DNA of 57,984 nt. It comes from Hyphomicrobiales bacterium. GTDB taxonomy: Bacteria; Pseudomonadota; Alphaproteobacteria; Rhizobiales; Rhizobiaceae. The notes under the pieces were generated by a model that was given only the letters and a program-made list of their open reading frames with translations, was not told where the DNA came from and searched no databases. This document shows, in pieces, positions 16,342-25,545 of the stretch (the stretch's first letter is position 1; every line of letters starts with the position of its first letter). Location: NCBI GenBank assembly GCA_900469445.1, contig UBXM01000052.1:1-57984 (forward strand), written 5' to 3'. Both the position numbers and the translations under genes were made by a program.

Positions 16342-17459
16342 TGCAGTACCAGCTCCGCTTGCAGTGCACCTGCTGACTTGATCCCCTGCAGGATCGCGAT
16401 AATCCCATCAGGCTTGACGCCGATGCTGTTCAGTCCCGCTACCAGCGAGCGCAGATCAGGACCCTCGAGGACAGCAACCGGGCCACCCGTCTTCTCGGCG
16501 ATGATATCCGTCTCCGGCTGGACATAGGTCTCGCCGCGCGAGAAAGGCAGCGGCTGGATGACCTGCGGCATTTCGGTGACCTGCACCGTCAACGTTCCAT
16601 AGCTGACAGCGACCTGGGAAATGCGGACATCCGCGCCGATGACGATGGTTCCCGTCCGCTCGTTGATGACTACCTTGGCGGGCGTATCTGTCTGGACAGC
16701 CAGGTTTTCGATACGCGCCATGAGACGAGCAAGATCTTCCTGCGGCGGCTTCTGCACCGAAACGACCTGAGAATCACGGGCCTCGGCAATCGGCATCCGA
16801 TAGGTGCTGGCGGAAAATGCATTGATCACATCCGCGACACGGATGGCGGTGGAGAAATCCGGATTGCGCAGCTGAAGGACAAGATTGCCCGAATCCTTGA
16901 AGCGCGACGGCAGTTCCCGCTCGATGATTGCGCCACCGGGAATGCGGCCGGCGGTGGTGATACCCTCGGTGATGGTTGCGGCGGCGCCTTCGGCAACAAA
17001 GCCGGAGACGACGACGGCGCCCTGCGCAACGGCATAGATCTGTCCGTCGGCACCGGTGAGCGACGTCATGACGAGCGTTCCGCCACGCAGCGACGTTGCA
17101 TCGCCAAGAGAACTGACGGTCACGTCGATACGGCTACCGGGGCTTGTGAAAGGCGGCAGGTTCGTGGTGACCATAACGGCTGCAACGTTCTTGGCGGCCG
17201 ACTGGCCGCCTTGTGTCGAAATACCCAGGTTCTGAAGCATCGCGCGCATCGACTGATCGGTAAACGGCGAGGCACGCAGTCCGTCGCCGGTGCCCTGCAG
17301 GCCGACCACCAGACCATATCCGATAAGCTGGTTATCGCGTCCGGCCTGGAGTGAGACCACATCCTTGATACGCGCATTCGATGCCGCCTCGACAAAGGAT
17401 GCCGCAGCGAAAAGTGCCAGCACGCTGGCGACGATCGTTGTAAGCAGTCTACCGATCAT
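16338..17459 (-). CDS. flgI: flagellar P-ring protein FlgI
   Basis: A 373-residue exported protein with a signal peptide (about 1-25) and well conserved FlgI segments: ARIKDVVSLQAGRDNQLIGYGLVVGL is near the start, GDATSLRGGTLVMTSLTGADG in the middle, and DLRSLVAGLNSIGVKPDGIIAILQGIKSAGALQAELV at the C-terminus. It builds the P ring in the peptidoglycan. FlgA, its chaperone, is encoded just upstream with a four-base overlap. Confidence 0.95.
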   Translation of the reverse strand: MIGRLLTTIVASVLALFAAASFVEAASNARIKDVVSLQAGRDNQLIGYGLVVGLQGTGDGLRASPFTDQSMRAMLQNLGISTQGGQSAAKNVAAVMVTTNLPPFTSPGSRIDVTVSSLGDATSLRGGTLVMTSLTGADGQIYAVAQGAVVVSGFVAEGAAATITEGITTAGRIPGGAIIERELPSRFKDSGNLVLQLRNPDFSTAIRVADVINAFSASTYRMPIAEARDSQVVSVQKPPQEDLARLMARIENLAVQTDTPAKVVINERTGTIVIGADVRISQVAVSYGTLTVQVTEMPQVIQPLPFSRGETYVQPETDIIAEKTGGPVAVLEGPDLRSLVAGLNSIGVKPDGIIAILQGIKSAGALQAELVLQ

Positions 17460-17944
17460 TTTTGGGCAACCTCGACATTTCCGTCGGCTCTGACCGTGCC
17501 AGTGACGGTAACTCCGCTCTCGGTGTTGCGAACACGGATTGAATCTCCGGTCATGGCATCCTGAAGAGCCGATCCGGTAGCCGAAATCGTCAGGCCACCG
17601 ACGTTGAACATGATGCGGACAGACTTGCCACGCTCGATTGTGAAAGGCTCCCGCAGCGAGGCAACGGGGATCGTCCTTCCCGGCACCAGCGTGCGTTTCG
17701 CGACCATTCCGATCACATCCTTGACATTCGACGTGTAGCCACCCGCCAGGTTGGGGTTGGTCACTTCGACTTCCATGACCTGACTTGAGGAAATCACGTC
17801 ACCCGGGAAAATCGTCGAGGTGGGAACAACGGCATAAAGAGGCTGAGCAACCGCGACCTGCGATCCGGCACCCGCGATGAACAGCAGCGACAGGGTAACC
17901 CCGCCGATTGCAGATCGAAGTGCATTTCCACTAGGAAACATCAT
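17456..17944 (-). CDS. flgA: FlgA, P-ring assembly chaperone
   Basis: A 162-residue exported protein, signal peptide about 1-33, with a SAF-like domain (PGDVISSSQVMEVEV) and the C-terminal FlgA core (RTLVPGRTIPVASLREPF, GDSIRVRNTESGVTVTGTV). It helps FlgI assemble in the periplasm. It is shorter than enteric FlgA (about 219) but normal for this group. It sits between flgG (20-base gap) and flgI (four-base overlap). Confidence 0.93.
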   Translation of the reverse strand: MMFPSGNALRSAIGGVTLSLLFIAGAGSQVAVAQPLYAVVPTSTIFPGDVISSSQVMEVEVTNPNLAGGYTSNVKDVIGMVAKRTLVPGRTIPVASLREPFTIERGKSVRIMFNVGGLTISATGSALQDAMTGDSIRVRNTESGVTVTGTVRADGNVEVAQK

Positions 17945-17964
17945 GTTTGCCGCCTCTTAATCCG

Positions 17965-18753
17965 TTACTTCAGGTTCTTGCTGACGATCTGAGCCATTTC
18001 ATCCGCGGTCGTGATGACCTTGGAGTTCATTTCGTAAGCGCGCTGCGCCGAGATCAGGTCCGTGATTTCCTTGACGGAATCGACGTTGGAACTTTCAAGG
18101 TAACCCTGCTTCAGGTAGCCATAACCGGCATCCACAGGCAGCCCGACAACCGCATCCCCCGAAGCTTCGGTGACCGCGAAAAGGTTGTCGCCGAGCGGAC
18201 GCAGACCTGCATCATTGGCAAAAAGCGCCAGCTGGAGCTGACCGACTTCCGTCAGGTTTTCCTGATCGCCGATACGAACGGAAACCGTGCCGTCCTGGGC
18301 AATGGTAACTTCGGTCGCGTCCTGCGGAATGGTGATCGCAGGGACGACGCCGTAGCCATCGATCGTTACCAGACGTCCGTTGGCATCCTTGTTGAACGCA
18401 CCGGCGCGCGTATAGAGCGTGGTTCCGTCCGAGCCTTCGATCTGGAACCAGCCATTGCCGACGATCGCAGCGTCGAGGACATTGCTGGTCTGGGAAATTT
18501 CACCCTGTTCGAACAGCTTGCGGACGGCAGACGTCTGCACGCCGAGGCCGATATTGGCACCTTCCGGCACGACCGACTGGTTGGCGCGGTTGGCAACGCC
18601 TGCGGCGCGTTCGGTCTGGTAGAGAAGGTCGGTAAACTCCGCCCGGCCGCGCTTGAACGCGGTCGTGTTGATGTTGGCGATGTTGTTGGCGATGACTTCG
18701 AGGTTCGTCTGCTGGGCATTCATACCCGTAGCAGCAATCGCGAGTGCTCTCAT
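17965..18753 (-). CDS. flgG: distal rod protein FlgG
   Basis: A 262-residue rod protein with the N-terminal motif MRALAIAATGMNAQQTNLEV and IANNIANINTTAFKRGRAEF, and the C-terminal LESSNVDSVKEITDLISAQR and YEMNSKVI signature. It forms the distal rod. It is exported by the type III apparatus and so has no cleavable signal. It is preceded by fliE at 20 bases and followed by flgA. Confidence 0.97.
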   Translation of the reverse strand: MRALAIAATGMNAQQTNLEVIANNIANINTTAFKRGRAEFTDLLYQTERAAGVANRANQSVVPEGANIGLGVQTSAVRKLFEQGEISQTSNVLDAAIVGNGWFQIEGSDGTTLYTRAGAFNKDANGRLVTIDGYGVVPAITIPQDATEVTIAQDGTVSVRIGDQENLTEVGQLQLALFANDAGLRPLGDNLFAVTEASGDAVVGLPVDAGYGYLKQGYLESSNVDSVKEITDLISAQRAYEMNSKVITTADEMAQIVSKNLK

Positions 18754-18773
18754 GGACGTGAAACCTCTTTATC

Positions 18774-19124
18774 CTAGATCTGCATTTTGGAGACTTCGAG
18801 ATAGGCCGAAACGACCTTGTCTCTCAGTGCGACGGCGGTCTGAAGCGTCCGATTGGCTTCCATGACGGCATCGACCACTTCACGGGTGGTCGCCTTGCCC
18901 TGGATGCCGGCAAAGGACATCGTTTCGCCCTGCTTGACGCTATCGAGCGCGCCCTTGGCGGCATCGGCGAGAAAGCTGCCGAACGACGGGCCCGCAACGC
19001 CGGTTGCAGCCGCACCGACGGCGGTGCCCAGCATGTTCGACAGGCTGTTGCCGGTGGTTTCCGTCTGGTCGAGGCCGCTGGACTTCGTCAGCGTACCGAT
19101 GCTTGAAATGCTATCGATCATCAT
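18774..19124 (-). CDS. fliE: hook-basal body junction protein FliE
   Basis: A 116-residue protein with a Gly/Thr/Ala-rich N-terminal half and the FliE C-terminal helix region (GETMSFAGIQGKATTREVVD, VMEANRTLQTAVALRDKVVSAYLEV). It joins the MS ring to the rod. The ATG overlaps the flgC stop by one base (TAATG); a second Met follows immediately. Confidence 0.95.
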   Translation of the reverse strand: MMIDSISSIGTLTKSSGLDQTETTGNSLSNMLGTAVGAAATGVAGPSFGSFLADAAKGALDSVKQGETMSFAGIQGKATTREVVDAVMEANRTLQTAVALRDKVVSAYLEVSKMQI

Positions 19125-19537
19125 TAACCTTTCAACAAATCGATTGTCGACGAGATCAAATCCCGCGTCTGCTTGATGCTCTGCAGGTTTGCCTCGTAGC
19201 TGCGATTGGCTTCGCGAAGGTCGGCCATCTCGATCAGCACATTGACATTCGGATATTTGACCATGCCCTGCTCGTTGGCGGCGGGATGGTCCGGATCGTA
19301 TTCTTCGACGAAATTGCCCTGATCGGTGCCGATCTTCTTGACGTCCACGAGGCTGATGCCGCTGGCGCGATCCATCTCGTCACCGAAGGTGATGATCTTG
19401 CGGCGATAGGGATCCGCACCCGTGGTGTCACCGGTCGTACGCGCGTTCGCGATGTTTTCCGAAACGACACGCAGGCGGGTGGACTGGGCTTCCATTCCAC
19501 TTCCTGCGATCTTGAGCGAAGCCATCAATGCGTCCAT
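19124..19537 (-). CDS. flgC: proximal rod protein FlgC
   Basis: A 137-residue rod protein with the conserved beginning LKIAGSGMEAQSTRLRVVSE and NIANARTTGDTTGADPYRRK, and the C-terminal NVNVLIEMADLREANRSYEA. The length is normal. It begins two bases after the flgB stop. Confidence 0.97.
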   Translation of the reverse strand: MDALMASLKIAGSGMEAQSTRLRVVSENIANARTTGDTTGADPYRRKIITFGDEMDRASGISLVDVKKIGTDQGNFVEEYDPDHPAANEQGMVKYPNVNVLIEMADLREANRSYEANLQSIKQTRDLISSTIDLLKG

Positions 19538-19538
19538 G

Positions 19539-19946
19539 TTATTTACCCAGTGCCGTCAGCATCATGTTGTTGATGTTCTGGACGAGCAGCGTATTCAGCT
19601 GGAACTGACGCTTGATCTCGCCCATCTTCGAAATTTCCGCCGACAAGGCGACGGTATTGCCGGACTCCTGGACGCCGATCTCCTGATTGAGCTTGGTGTC
19701 CTTAAGTTCAACCCGACCGTTGCCGGCGATGTCCGTGGCCATGTGCGCCGAGTTGGTCCTGGCCATTTCCATGGCACCAAGTCCGCTTGCAGACTTGAGC
19801 TCGGCATCGAACGGCGTCAGATCCTTGGATATGTATTTCGGCGTGTTCGCGTTAGCGACGTTCGTCGTCGTTACCTGCTGTCGAATGGACAGCCATTCCG
19901 CCTGCCTGGACGCAAGCTCGAACAACTGGATCGGCTGCATGGTCAT
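19539..19946 (-). CDS. flgB: proximal rod protein FlgB
   Basis: A 135-residue rod protein (QQVTTTNVANANTPKYISKD motif near the N-terminus; C-terminal helices with EISKMGEIKRQFQLNTLLVQ). It leads the operon flgB-flgC-fliE-flgG-flgA-flgI-motE-flgH-fliL-fliP. GGAG seven bases upstream of 19946 supports this ATG over a second one two codons later. The promoter must be in the 214-bp divergent region shared with flgF, which shows no late-gene motif. Confidence 0.95.
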   Translation of the reverse strand: MTMQPIQLFELASRQAEWLSIRQQVTTTNVANANTPKYISKDLTPFDAELKSASGLGAMEMARTNSAHMATDIAGNGRVELKDTKLNQEIGVQESGNTVALSAEISKMGEIKRQFQLNTLLVQNINNMMLTALGK

Positions 19947-20160
19947 GGTTGTTCTCCATCTTGTTGTCCGGAACGCTAGAGGGACAATCTTGCGCGGGAC
20001 TTACGGTAGGAGCAGCCTGAAAAATTCCCGGCGCCGAGGGCTTTTTCCTATTCGCCAAGCCAAACAGGTTCGCGCAAGCCCGGGCTCTTAACTGTCGCTC
20101 AAATCGCCAGAGCTCTCCTACGCGGGGGCATGCGCCGTATCCGTAAATCAGGAGACACCC
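19947..20160. promoter_or_regulatory. divergent promoter region flgB / flgF
   Basis: This 214-bp non-coding gap separates the two large basal-body operons, so both promoters lie here. CTTGCGC occurs at 19989-19995, as it does in three other flagellar upstream regions, and AGGAG (20151-20155) is the flgF ribosome site. The CCGG/GCATGAAGC motif is absent. Confidence 0.6.
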
Positions 20161-20895
20161 ATGCAATCCGGTATCTATGTCGGCATTTCCTCACAGATTG
20201 CTCTCGAGCGTCGCCTCACCACGATTTCCGACAACATCGCCAACATGAATACCGTCGGCTTTCGCGCCACGGAGGTGAAGTTCGACGAGGTTCTCAGCCA
20301 GACCCGCAACGAGAACAACACAAAGATCGCGTTCGTGTCCCAGGGCAACGACTATCTCTCGACGCGCAATGGCCAGCTCGAGCAGACAGGCAACTCGCTG
20401 GATTTCGCAGTCAAGGGTGACGCCTGGTTCGCCATCGAGACCCCTCAGGGTCAGGTGCTTACCCGTGACGGACGCTTCTCCATGGGGCTCGCCGGCGAGC
20501 TCATCTCGACGCAGGGCTATCCGGTTCTTGACGCGGGTGGTGCGCCGATCCAGCTCGATCCGCGCGGTGGTTCGCCGAGGGTGGGTCAGGACGGACGCAT
20601 CATGCAGGGTGACCGGGCGGTCGGGCAGATCGGTGTGTTCTCGGTCGATCTCGACAAGGGCTTCTACCGTGCCGACAACAGCGGCATCATTCCCACCGAC
20701 GCGCCGCAGGCGGTCGTCGACACCATGGGTGTCGGCGTCATGCAGGGCTTTCTGGAGCAATCCAACGTCAATGCCATCGGCGAGATGACCCAGCTTATCC
20801 AGGTTAACCGCGCGTTCGAAAGCATTTCCTCGCTGATGAGCGCAAGCGAGGACAACTTCTCCTCTGCCATGAGAACACTGGGCGGTAGCCAGTAG
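20161..20895 (+). CDS. flgF: proximal rod protein FlgF
   Basis: A 244-residue rod protein with MQSGIYVGISSQIALERRLT and DNIANMNTVGFRATEVKFDE at the N-terminus, and SNVNAIGEMTQLIQVNRAFE near the end. It is the first gene of the plus-strand operon towards flhB, with an AGGAG ribosome site. fliI follows after 11 bases. Confidence 0.95.
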   Translation: MQSGIYVGISSQIALERRLTTISDNIANMNTVGFRATEVKFDEVLSQTRNENNTKIAFVSQGNDYLSTRNGQLEQTGNSLDFAVKGDAWFAIETPQGQVLTRDGRFSMGLAGELISTQGYPVLDAGGAPIQLDPRGGSPRVGQDGRIMQGDRAVGQIGVFSVDLDKGFYRADNSGIIPTDAPQAVVDTMGVGVMQGFLEQSNVNAIGEMTQLIQVNRAFESISSLMSASEDNFSSAMRTLGGSQ

Positions 20896-20906
20896 GAAAC
20901 ACGCCG

Positions 20907-22334
20907 ATGACGACGACGGCCCAGCCTGATCTCCAGCCTGATCTTCAGCCGGTCACCCAACCGATAGCCATGCCACGCCTGGACCGTCTGTCCGGCATGG
21001 CGGCGCATTACGCGAACCCTTCCAGCGTTCTTTCCTGGGGCGGTCGGGTCAGGATGATCGCGGCCGGATATTACACCGTCAGCGGCCTCTCCAGACATGT
21101 GCGGCTTGGCGAGTTCGTCTCCCATCAGAGCGCTACGGGAACTCATATGGGCGAGGTCGTGCGCGTGGAGCCCGACCTTATCTACGTCTGCCCGATCGAA
21201 CCGGGCGAGCCGATCGGCGTCGGCGACCTTGTCTTGCGCACGGGGGAATTCCGGTTGGCACCCAGCGACAGCTGGTGTGGCCGAACGATCAACTCGCTCT
21301 GCAGGCCGATCGACGGCAAGGGGCCGCTGCGCGAAGGCACTTCCCAGCGTTCTATCAACACGCTGCCGCCACCATCCATGACCCGCCGACGCGTCGATAC
21401 CTCATTCCGCACCGGGGTTAAGGCAATCGATATCTTCGCGCCGATCTGTTACGGCCAGCGTCTCGGCATTTTTGCCGGATCCGGTGTCGGCAAATCGACA
21501 CTTCTTTCGATGCTGGCCAAGGCCGACGCCTTCGATCGCGTGGTGATCACGCTGGTCGGCGAACGTGGCCGCGAAGTACGCGAATTCATCGAAGATACGC
21601 TTGGCGACAATGTCGCAAAGGCGGTGATCGTCGTCACGACGAGTGATGAAAGCCCGATGCTGCGCAAGATGGCGCCACTGGTGGGCATGACGATCGCGGA
21701 ACATTTTCGTGATCAGGGACTGAACGTCTTGTTCATCGCCGACAGCGTGACGCGATTTGCCCATGCGATCCGCGAGGTTGCGATTGCAGCCGGCGAGCCG
21801 CCGGTCGCGCGCGGTTATCCGGCATCGGTCTTCACCGAGCTGCCACGCCTTCTGGAACGCGCCGGTCCCGGCATCGAAGGCACCGGAACGATCACGGCGA
21901 TCATCTCGATCCTCGTCGACGGCGACAATCACAACGATCCGATCGCCGATTCGACCCGCGGCATTCTTGACGGACATATCGTGCTTGACCGCGCGCTCGC
22001 GGACGAAGGCCGCTATCCGCCGGTCAATCCGCTTTCCTCGATCTCGCGTCTCGCCCGCAAGGCATGGACGACCGACCAGGAACGGCTGGTCTCTAGGCTG
22101 AAGGGACTGATCAGCGTTTACGAGGAGACGAAGGACCTGCGGCTTATCGGCGGTTACAGACCAGGTGCGGATCCCGATCTCGACATGGCCGTAAAGCAGG
22201 TTCCGATCATCTACGACGTGCTCAAGCAGTCGCCCGGCGATGCGGCCGTCATCGACGCCTATACCGAACTCGCCAATGCCCTGAAGGCATCTCTCAGCAA
22301 TAACAATCGCCCAATGCCGGCAGGAAAGAGATGA
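20907..22334 (+). CDS. fliI: flagellum-specific export ATPase FliI
   Basis: A 475-residue F1-like ATPase with Walker A GSGVGKST (about 192-199), a Walker B region (NVLFIADSVTRFAH) and the catalytic GERGREVREF segment. It energises entry of flagellar proteins into the type III gate together with a FliH partner, here probably the protein encoded at 4763-5404. The N-terminal 20 residues are Pro/Gln-rich with a small tandem duplication (PDLQ twice). Its stop overlaps the following start by four bases. Confidence 0.97.
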   Translation: MTTTAQPDLQPDLQPVTQPIAMPRLDRLSGMAAHYANPSSVLSWGGRVRMIAAGYYTVSGLSRHVRLGEFVSHQSATGTHMGEVVRVEPDLIYVCPIEPGEPIGVGDLVLRTGEFRLAPSDSWCGRTINSLCRPIDGKGPLREGTSQRSINTLPPPSMTRRRVDTSFRTGVKAIDIFAPICYGQRLGIFAGSGVGKSTLLSMLAKADAFDRVVITLVGERGREVREFIEDTLGDNVAKAVIVVTTSDESPMLRKMAPLVGMTIAEHFRDQGLNVLFIADSVTRFAHAIREVAIAAGEPPVARGYPASVFTELPRLLERAGPGIEGTGTITAIISILVDGDNHNDPIADSTRGILDGHIVLDRALADEGRYPPVNPLSSISRLARKAWTTDQERLVSRLKGLISVYEETKDLRLIGGYRPGADPDLDMAVKQVPIIYDVLKQSPGDAAVIDAYTELANALKASLSNNNRPMPAGKR

Positions 22335-22906
22335 GCATGAAAAACAGGCTCTTCGGTGGAATAAAAATCGACAGGAAGCAGGCCTCCGCTGCGGCCGCGG
22401 CAGAAACCAAGCCGATCGATCGCTGGCTGGTCGCCACGCTGGTCGGGTTTTCGATGCTGTGCGCCGCCTTCCCCTGGTACGTGTTCTTCAACCAGGACAA
22501 GTTCGGGGTCAACGTGGCTGGCTGGGAGAAGCTTCGCGACGTGCAGCACGGACGCCCGGCGGGCGAAGCCGGTATCGGCGCGCTGCGCGATCCGCAGCAG
22601 GACGAGGCCGAACGCGCGCTTCTGCGCGAGATGGAAACCGACAGGCTGACCACGGCCGCGATATCCTCCACACCGTCCGGCGGCGGATCGGATGCAGGCG
22701 GTTTTGAAGATCAGGCATTTCCGGGCGGCGTCGAGTTCAAACTGCTGCATGTCGCCAACGGCCGGGCCCTGATCGAAAACGGAAGCGGCATTTTTCTCGT
22801 GCAGATCGGCTCGAAGCTGCCTGACAGCTCGCGCCTTGCAGGCCTTCGGCAACGGAATGGCAAGTGGGAAATCGTCACATCCGCAGGCAAGGTTTACGGT
22901 GAATAA
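22331..22906 (+). CDS. unknown single-pass membrane protein of the flagellar operon
   Basis: A 191-residue protein I cannot assign. It has a basic, Ala/Lys-rich cytoplasmic start (1-31), one membrane helix (about 32-53) and a periplasmic part with a Ser/Gly-rich linker (about 115-128) and a compact end (FKLLHVANGRALIENGSGIF onward). ATGA overlap with fliI and position before motA indicate a motility function; rhizobial clusters carry an uncharacterised gene here. A basal-body or stator-associated accessory protein is possible, by context only. Confidence 0.8.
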   Translation: MSMKNRLFGGIKIDRKQASAAAAAETKPIDRWLVATLVGFSMLCAAFPWYVFFNQDKFGVNVAGWEKLRDVQHGRPAGEAGIGALRDPQQDEAERALLREMETDRLTTAAISSTPSGGGSDAGGFEDQAFPGGVEFKLLHVANGRALIENGSGIFLVQIGSKLPDSSRLAGLRQRNGKWEIVTSAGKVYGE

Positions 22907-23033
22907 GGGACTGTAGCCTCTCCGGCGGCCTTCATGGCCATTCGGTCACGCCGATGGGGGAAATAACAACAGTCTCACGCAAGGCAGCTGCCTTATCGAT
23001 ATTTCTAAGACAAGCGTTGGATACGAGCTTACA
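22907..23033 (+). promoter_or_regulatory. motA upstream region with 14-bp palindrome
   Basis: This is the longest gap in the flgF-fliG run of genes. It contains a perfect 14-bp palindrome, AAGGCAGCTGCCTT (22981-22994), 39 bases before the motA ATG. It could be a regulator site or a hairpin that sets motA expression apart. Confidence 0.35.
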
Positions 23034-23909
23034 ATGAATCTTATTATCGGATTTGTCATCACGGTCGGCTGTATCATTGGCGGCTACATGGCCATGGGCG
23101 GCTATGTCGCTCTCCTCATGCAACCGTTCGAACTGGTCGTCATCGGCGGCGCCGGCATCGGCAGCTTCATCATGGCGAACCCGATGAAGGTGCTGAAGGA
23201 TTCCGGCAAGGCGCTCGGCGAGATTTTCCGCAACGCAGTCCCCAAGGAAAAGGCCTATCTGGAAGTCCTCGGTGTGCTCTATTCGCTGATGCGCGACCTG
23301 CGAACCAAGTCGCGCAACGAAATCGAAGCCCATATCGACAACCCGGCGGAATCGCCGATCTTCCAGTCGGCGCCGACGGTTCTGAAGGATACCGAACTTA
23401 CCTCCTTCATCTGCGATTACGTGCGCCTCATCATCATCGGCAACGCCCGGTCCCACGAGATCGAAGCGCTGATGGACGAAGAGATCGAGACGATCCTTCA
23501 CGACCGCATGAAGCCGTATCATTCCATTCAGTCCATGGGTGACGCGTTCCCTGCACTCGGCATCATCGCCGCGGTCCTCGGCGTCATCAAGGCGATGAGC
23601 CACATCAACGAATCCCCCGAAGTTCTCGGCGGCCTGATCGGCGCGGCTCTCGTCGGCACGATGCTCGGCATCTTCCTTTCCTACTGCCTCTGCAACCCGA
23701 TCGTCTCGCAGATCAAGATCGTGCGCACCAAGCAGCACCGGCTCTACATCATCGTCAAGCAGACCCTGCTTGCCTACATGAACGGCTCGGTACCGCAGGT
23801 GGCGCTTGAATACGGCCGCAAGACGATCTCGTCCTCCGACCGTCCGTCGATCGACTCGGTCGAGCAGGAAATGATGAAGCCGGTCGGCGGCGATACGAAG
23901 GCGGCGTAA
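23034..23909 (+). CDS. motA: flagellar motor stator protein MotA
   Basis: A 291-residue membrane protein with four hydrophobic helices (the first two near 1-50, the last two near 170-225) and a large cytoplasmic loop between helices 2 and 3. Conserved segments include DAFPALGIIAAVLGVIKAM and GALVGTMLGIFLSYCL-like sequence (GAALVGTMLGIF). With MotB it forms the proton channel that drives rotation. It is separated from motB, and fliM follows after five bases. Confidence 0.97.
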   Translation: MNLIIGFVITVGCIIGGYMAMGGYVALLMQPFELVVIGGAGIGSFIMANPMKVLKDSGKALGEIFRNAVPKEKAYLEVLGVLYSLMRDLRTKSRNEIEAHIDNPAESPIFQSAPTVLKDTELTSFICDYVRLIIIGNARSHEIEALMDEEIETILHDRMKPYHSIQSMGDAFPALGIIAAVLGVIKAMSHINESPEVLGGLIGAALVGTMLGIFLSYCLCNPIVSQIKIVRTKQHRLYIIVKQTLLAYMNGSVPQVALEYGRKTISSSDRPSIDSVEQEMMKPVGGDTKAA

Positions 23910-23914
23910 CGACA

Positions 23915-24868
23915 ATGAACAGCAGCAATCAAGCTTCGCAAGCACGGCCCGCCATGGAGCGGGCCCTCCTGGCCCGCCTGACGGGATCGCTCGGTGACCA
24001 GAAAACGCTGGAGCACCTTGCCCAGGATTTCGGCTCTCTCTATCAGAGCTTCCTGCCGGATGTTCTGCATAGCGAACTCGGCCTTTCGGTCGATGTTGCC
24101 TTCGACGGATACAAATCCGGCCTGATGAGCGAGCTCATCGGCAAGCTGGGCGACAACGTCGTGCTGGTCGATGCAACGTTGCGCAACTGGTGTCCGAAAT
24201 TCGTCATCGCCTGCGGTAATGCGTTTGTCATCACGCTTATGGAAAACATGCTCGGCGCTACGCCGGATTCCATTTTCCAGCCACCACGGCGGGCCTTGTC
24301 ACAGATCGAACTCGACCTGTCGACGGTGATTTTCGACAAGATCGCCCAGGTGCTGCGCTCCGGCGTCAATGCTCCCGGCGGCTTCGAAACCTCGATCGAG
24401 AAGCCCCATAATGCAGACGCCAGATCGGTGCTGGAAGAAGAGGAAAACGATCCCTTCGCCATGTCGATCCGCGTGGAGCTGAAACTCGGCAAGGTCGCAT
24501 CCGAATTTTTCCTCGTCATCCCGCAGAAGCACCTTTTGAAGACGACGATTACCCTTCCCAAGTCGAAGGGTGATTTTTCCCGCGAGCAAGACGCCTGGAC
24601 GGAAAACATGTCCGGTCAGGTTCGTCAGTCGCGTGTGACGCTGGAAGCCAAAATTCCACTCGAGTCGCTGACGCTCGAGACGATTTCCAAACTGGTTGCC
24701 GGCGATGTGATCGCTTTCCGCGACAAGGAAGAGATCATCGTCGATGTCAGCGCCAATGGCCGCGAAATGTACAACTGCGAGTTCGGCAGAAGCGGCGAGA
24801 ACTACACTGTCCGCGTCAAGGACAATGTGAGCAACGAAAACGAAATTTTGAAACATTTGCTCGGCTAG
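23915..24868 (+). CDS. fliM: flagellar switch protein FliM
   Basis: A 317-residue switch component: a middle domain (about 50-230) and a C-terminal SpoA-type domain (about 235-315; SRVTLEAKIPLESLTLETIS, then LVAGDVIAFRDKEEIIVDVS). The N-terminus lacks the clear CheY-P-binding motif (LSQxEIDAL) of enteric FliM. It works with FliG and FliN in the C ring, where phospho-CheY2 binding alters rotation speed in rhizobia. Confidence 0.9.
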   Translation: MNSSNQASQARPAMERALLARLTGSLGDQKTLEHLAQDFGSLYQSFLPDVLHSELGLSVDVAFDGYKSGLMSELIGKLGDNVVLVDATLRNWCPKFVIACGNAFVITLMENMLGATPDSIFQPPRRALSQIELDLSTVIFDKIAQVLRSGVNAPGGFETSIEKPHNADARSVLEEEENDPFAMSIRVELKLGKVASEFFLVIPQKHLLKTTITLPKSKGDFSREQDAWTENMSGQVRQSRVTLEAKIPLESLTLETISKLVAGDVIAFRDKEEIIVDVSANGREMYNCEFGRSGENYTVRVKDNVSNENEILKHLLG

Positions 24869-24938
24869 AGCGAAGGACCTCTGGGCCTTGCGGCGACAGA
24901 CCAGTAGTCGATTGATTTAGAACGGGAATGCTACTTTC

Positions 24939-25514
24939 ATGGCAACAAAGAAAACAGCTTCGACGGACGAAAACGAACTGCCCTCCGCAGATTCGGACTT
25001 CGATTTCGACAATGCGGTCAACGACCTGCGTGGCGTGATGAAACATGATGCCGAGGGCACCGCGCCTTCGGCTGACGACAGCTTCGGCTTCGACTTTCCG
25101 GCCGGTGGCGAAACGAGTTCCGAACTGCCGGCATTCGGCGATGCGGCCACCAGCGATTTTGGCGGTGACAGCGACTTCGGGGCGACCAATGATTTCGGCG
25201 GGAGCAGCGATTTCGGCTTCTCAACGCCGGAAAGCAAGCCGACTGCGGGCTCGGGGCTGAACAGCAACCTCGACCTCATCATGGATATCCCCATCGATGT
25301 TCATGTCGTGCTCGGAACAAGTCGCATTTCAGTGTCGAATCTGATGAACCTTCAGGAAGGCGCAGTTGTTGCGCTCGACAAAAAGATCGGTGAACCGGTC
25401 GATATCACCGTCAACGGGCGCCGCATTGCCCGTGGTGAGATCACGGTTCTCGAAGACGACGATACTCGCTTCGGCGTGAAGCTCATTGAAGTCATGAGCT
25501 CCAAGACTTCCTGA
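24939..25514 (+). CDS. fliN: flagellar switch protein FliN
   Basis: A 191-residue protein. The C-terminal about 80 residues form the SpoA domain (DIPIDVHVVLGTSRISVSNL, KIGEPVDITVNGRRIARGEI). The N-terminal 105 residues are acidic and disordered, with DFG four times at exact six-residue spacing (73, 79, 85, 91), making the protein longer than enteric FliN (137). It is the distal C-ring component and links to the export complex. Confidence 0.93.
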   Translation: MATKKTASTDENELPSADSDFDFDNAVNDLRGVMKHDAEGTAPSADDSFGFDFPAGGETSSELPAFGDAATSDFGGDSDFGATNDFGGSSDFGFSTPESKPTAGSGLNSNLDLIMDIPIDVHVVLGTSRISVSNLMNLQEGAVVALDKKIGEPVDITVNGRRIARGEITVLEDDDTRFGVKLIEVMSSKTS

Positions 25515-25545
25515 TCCGGAAGTCAGAAGCAAAGAGGAAAAGACC

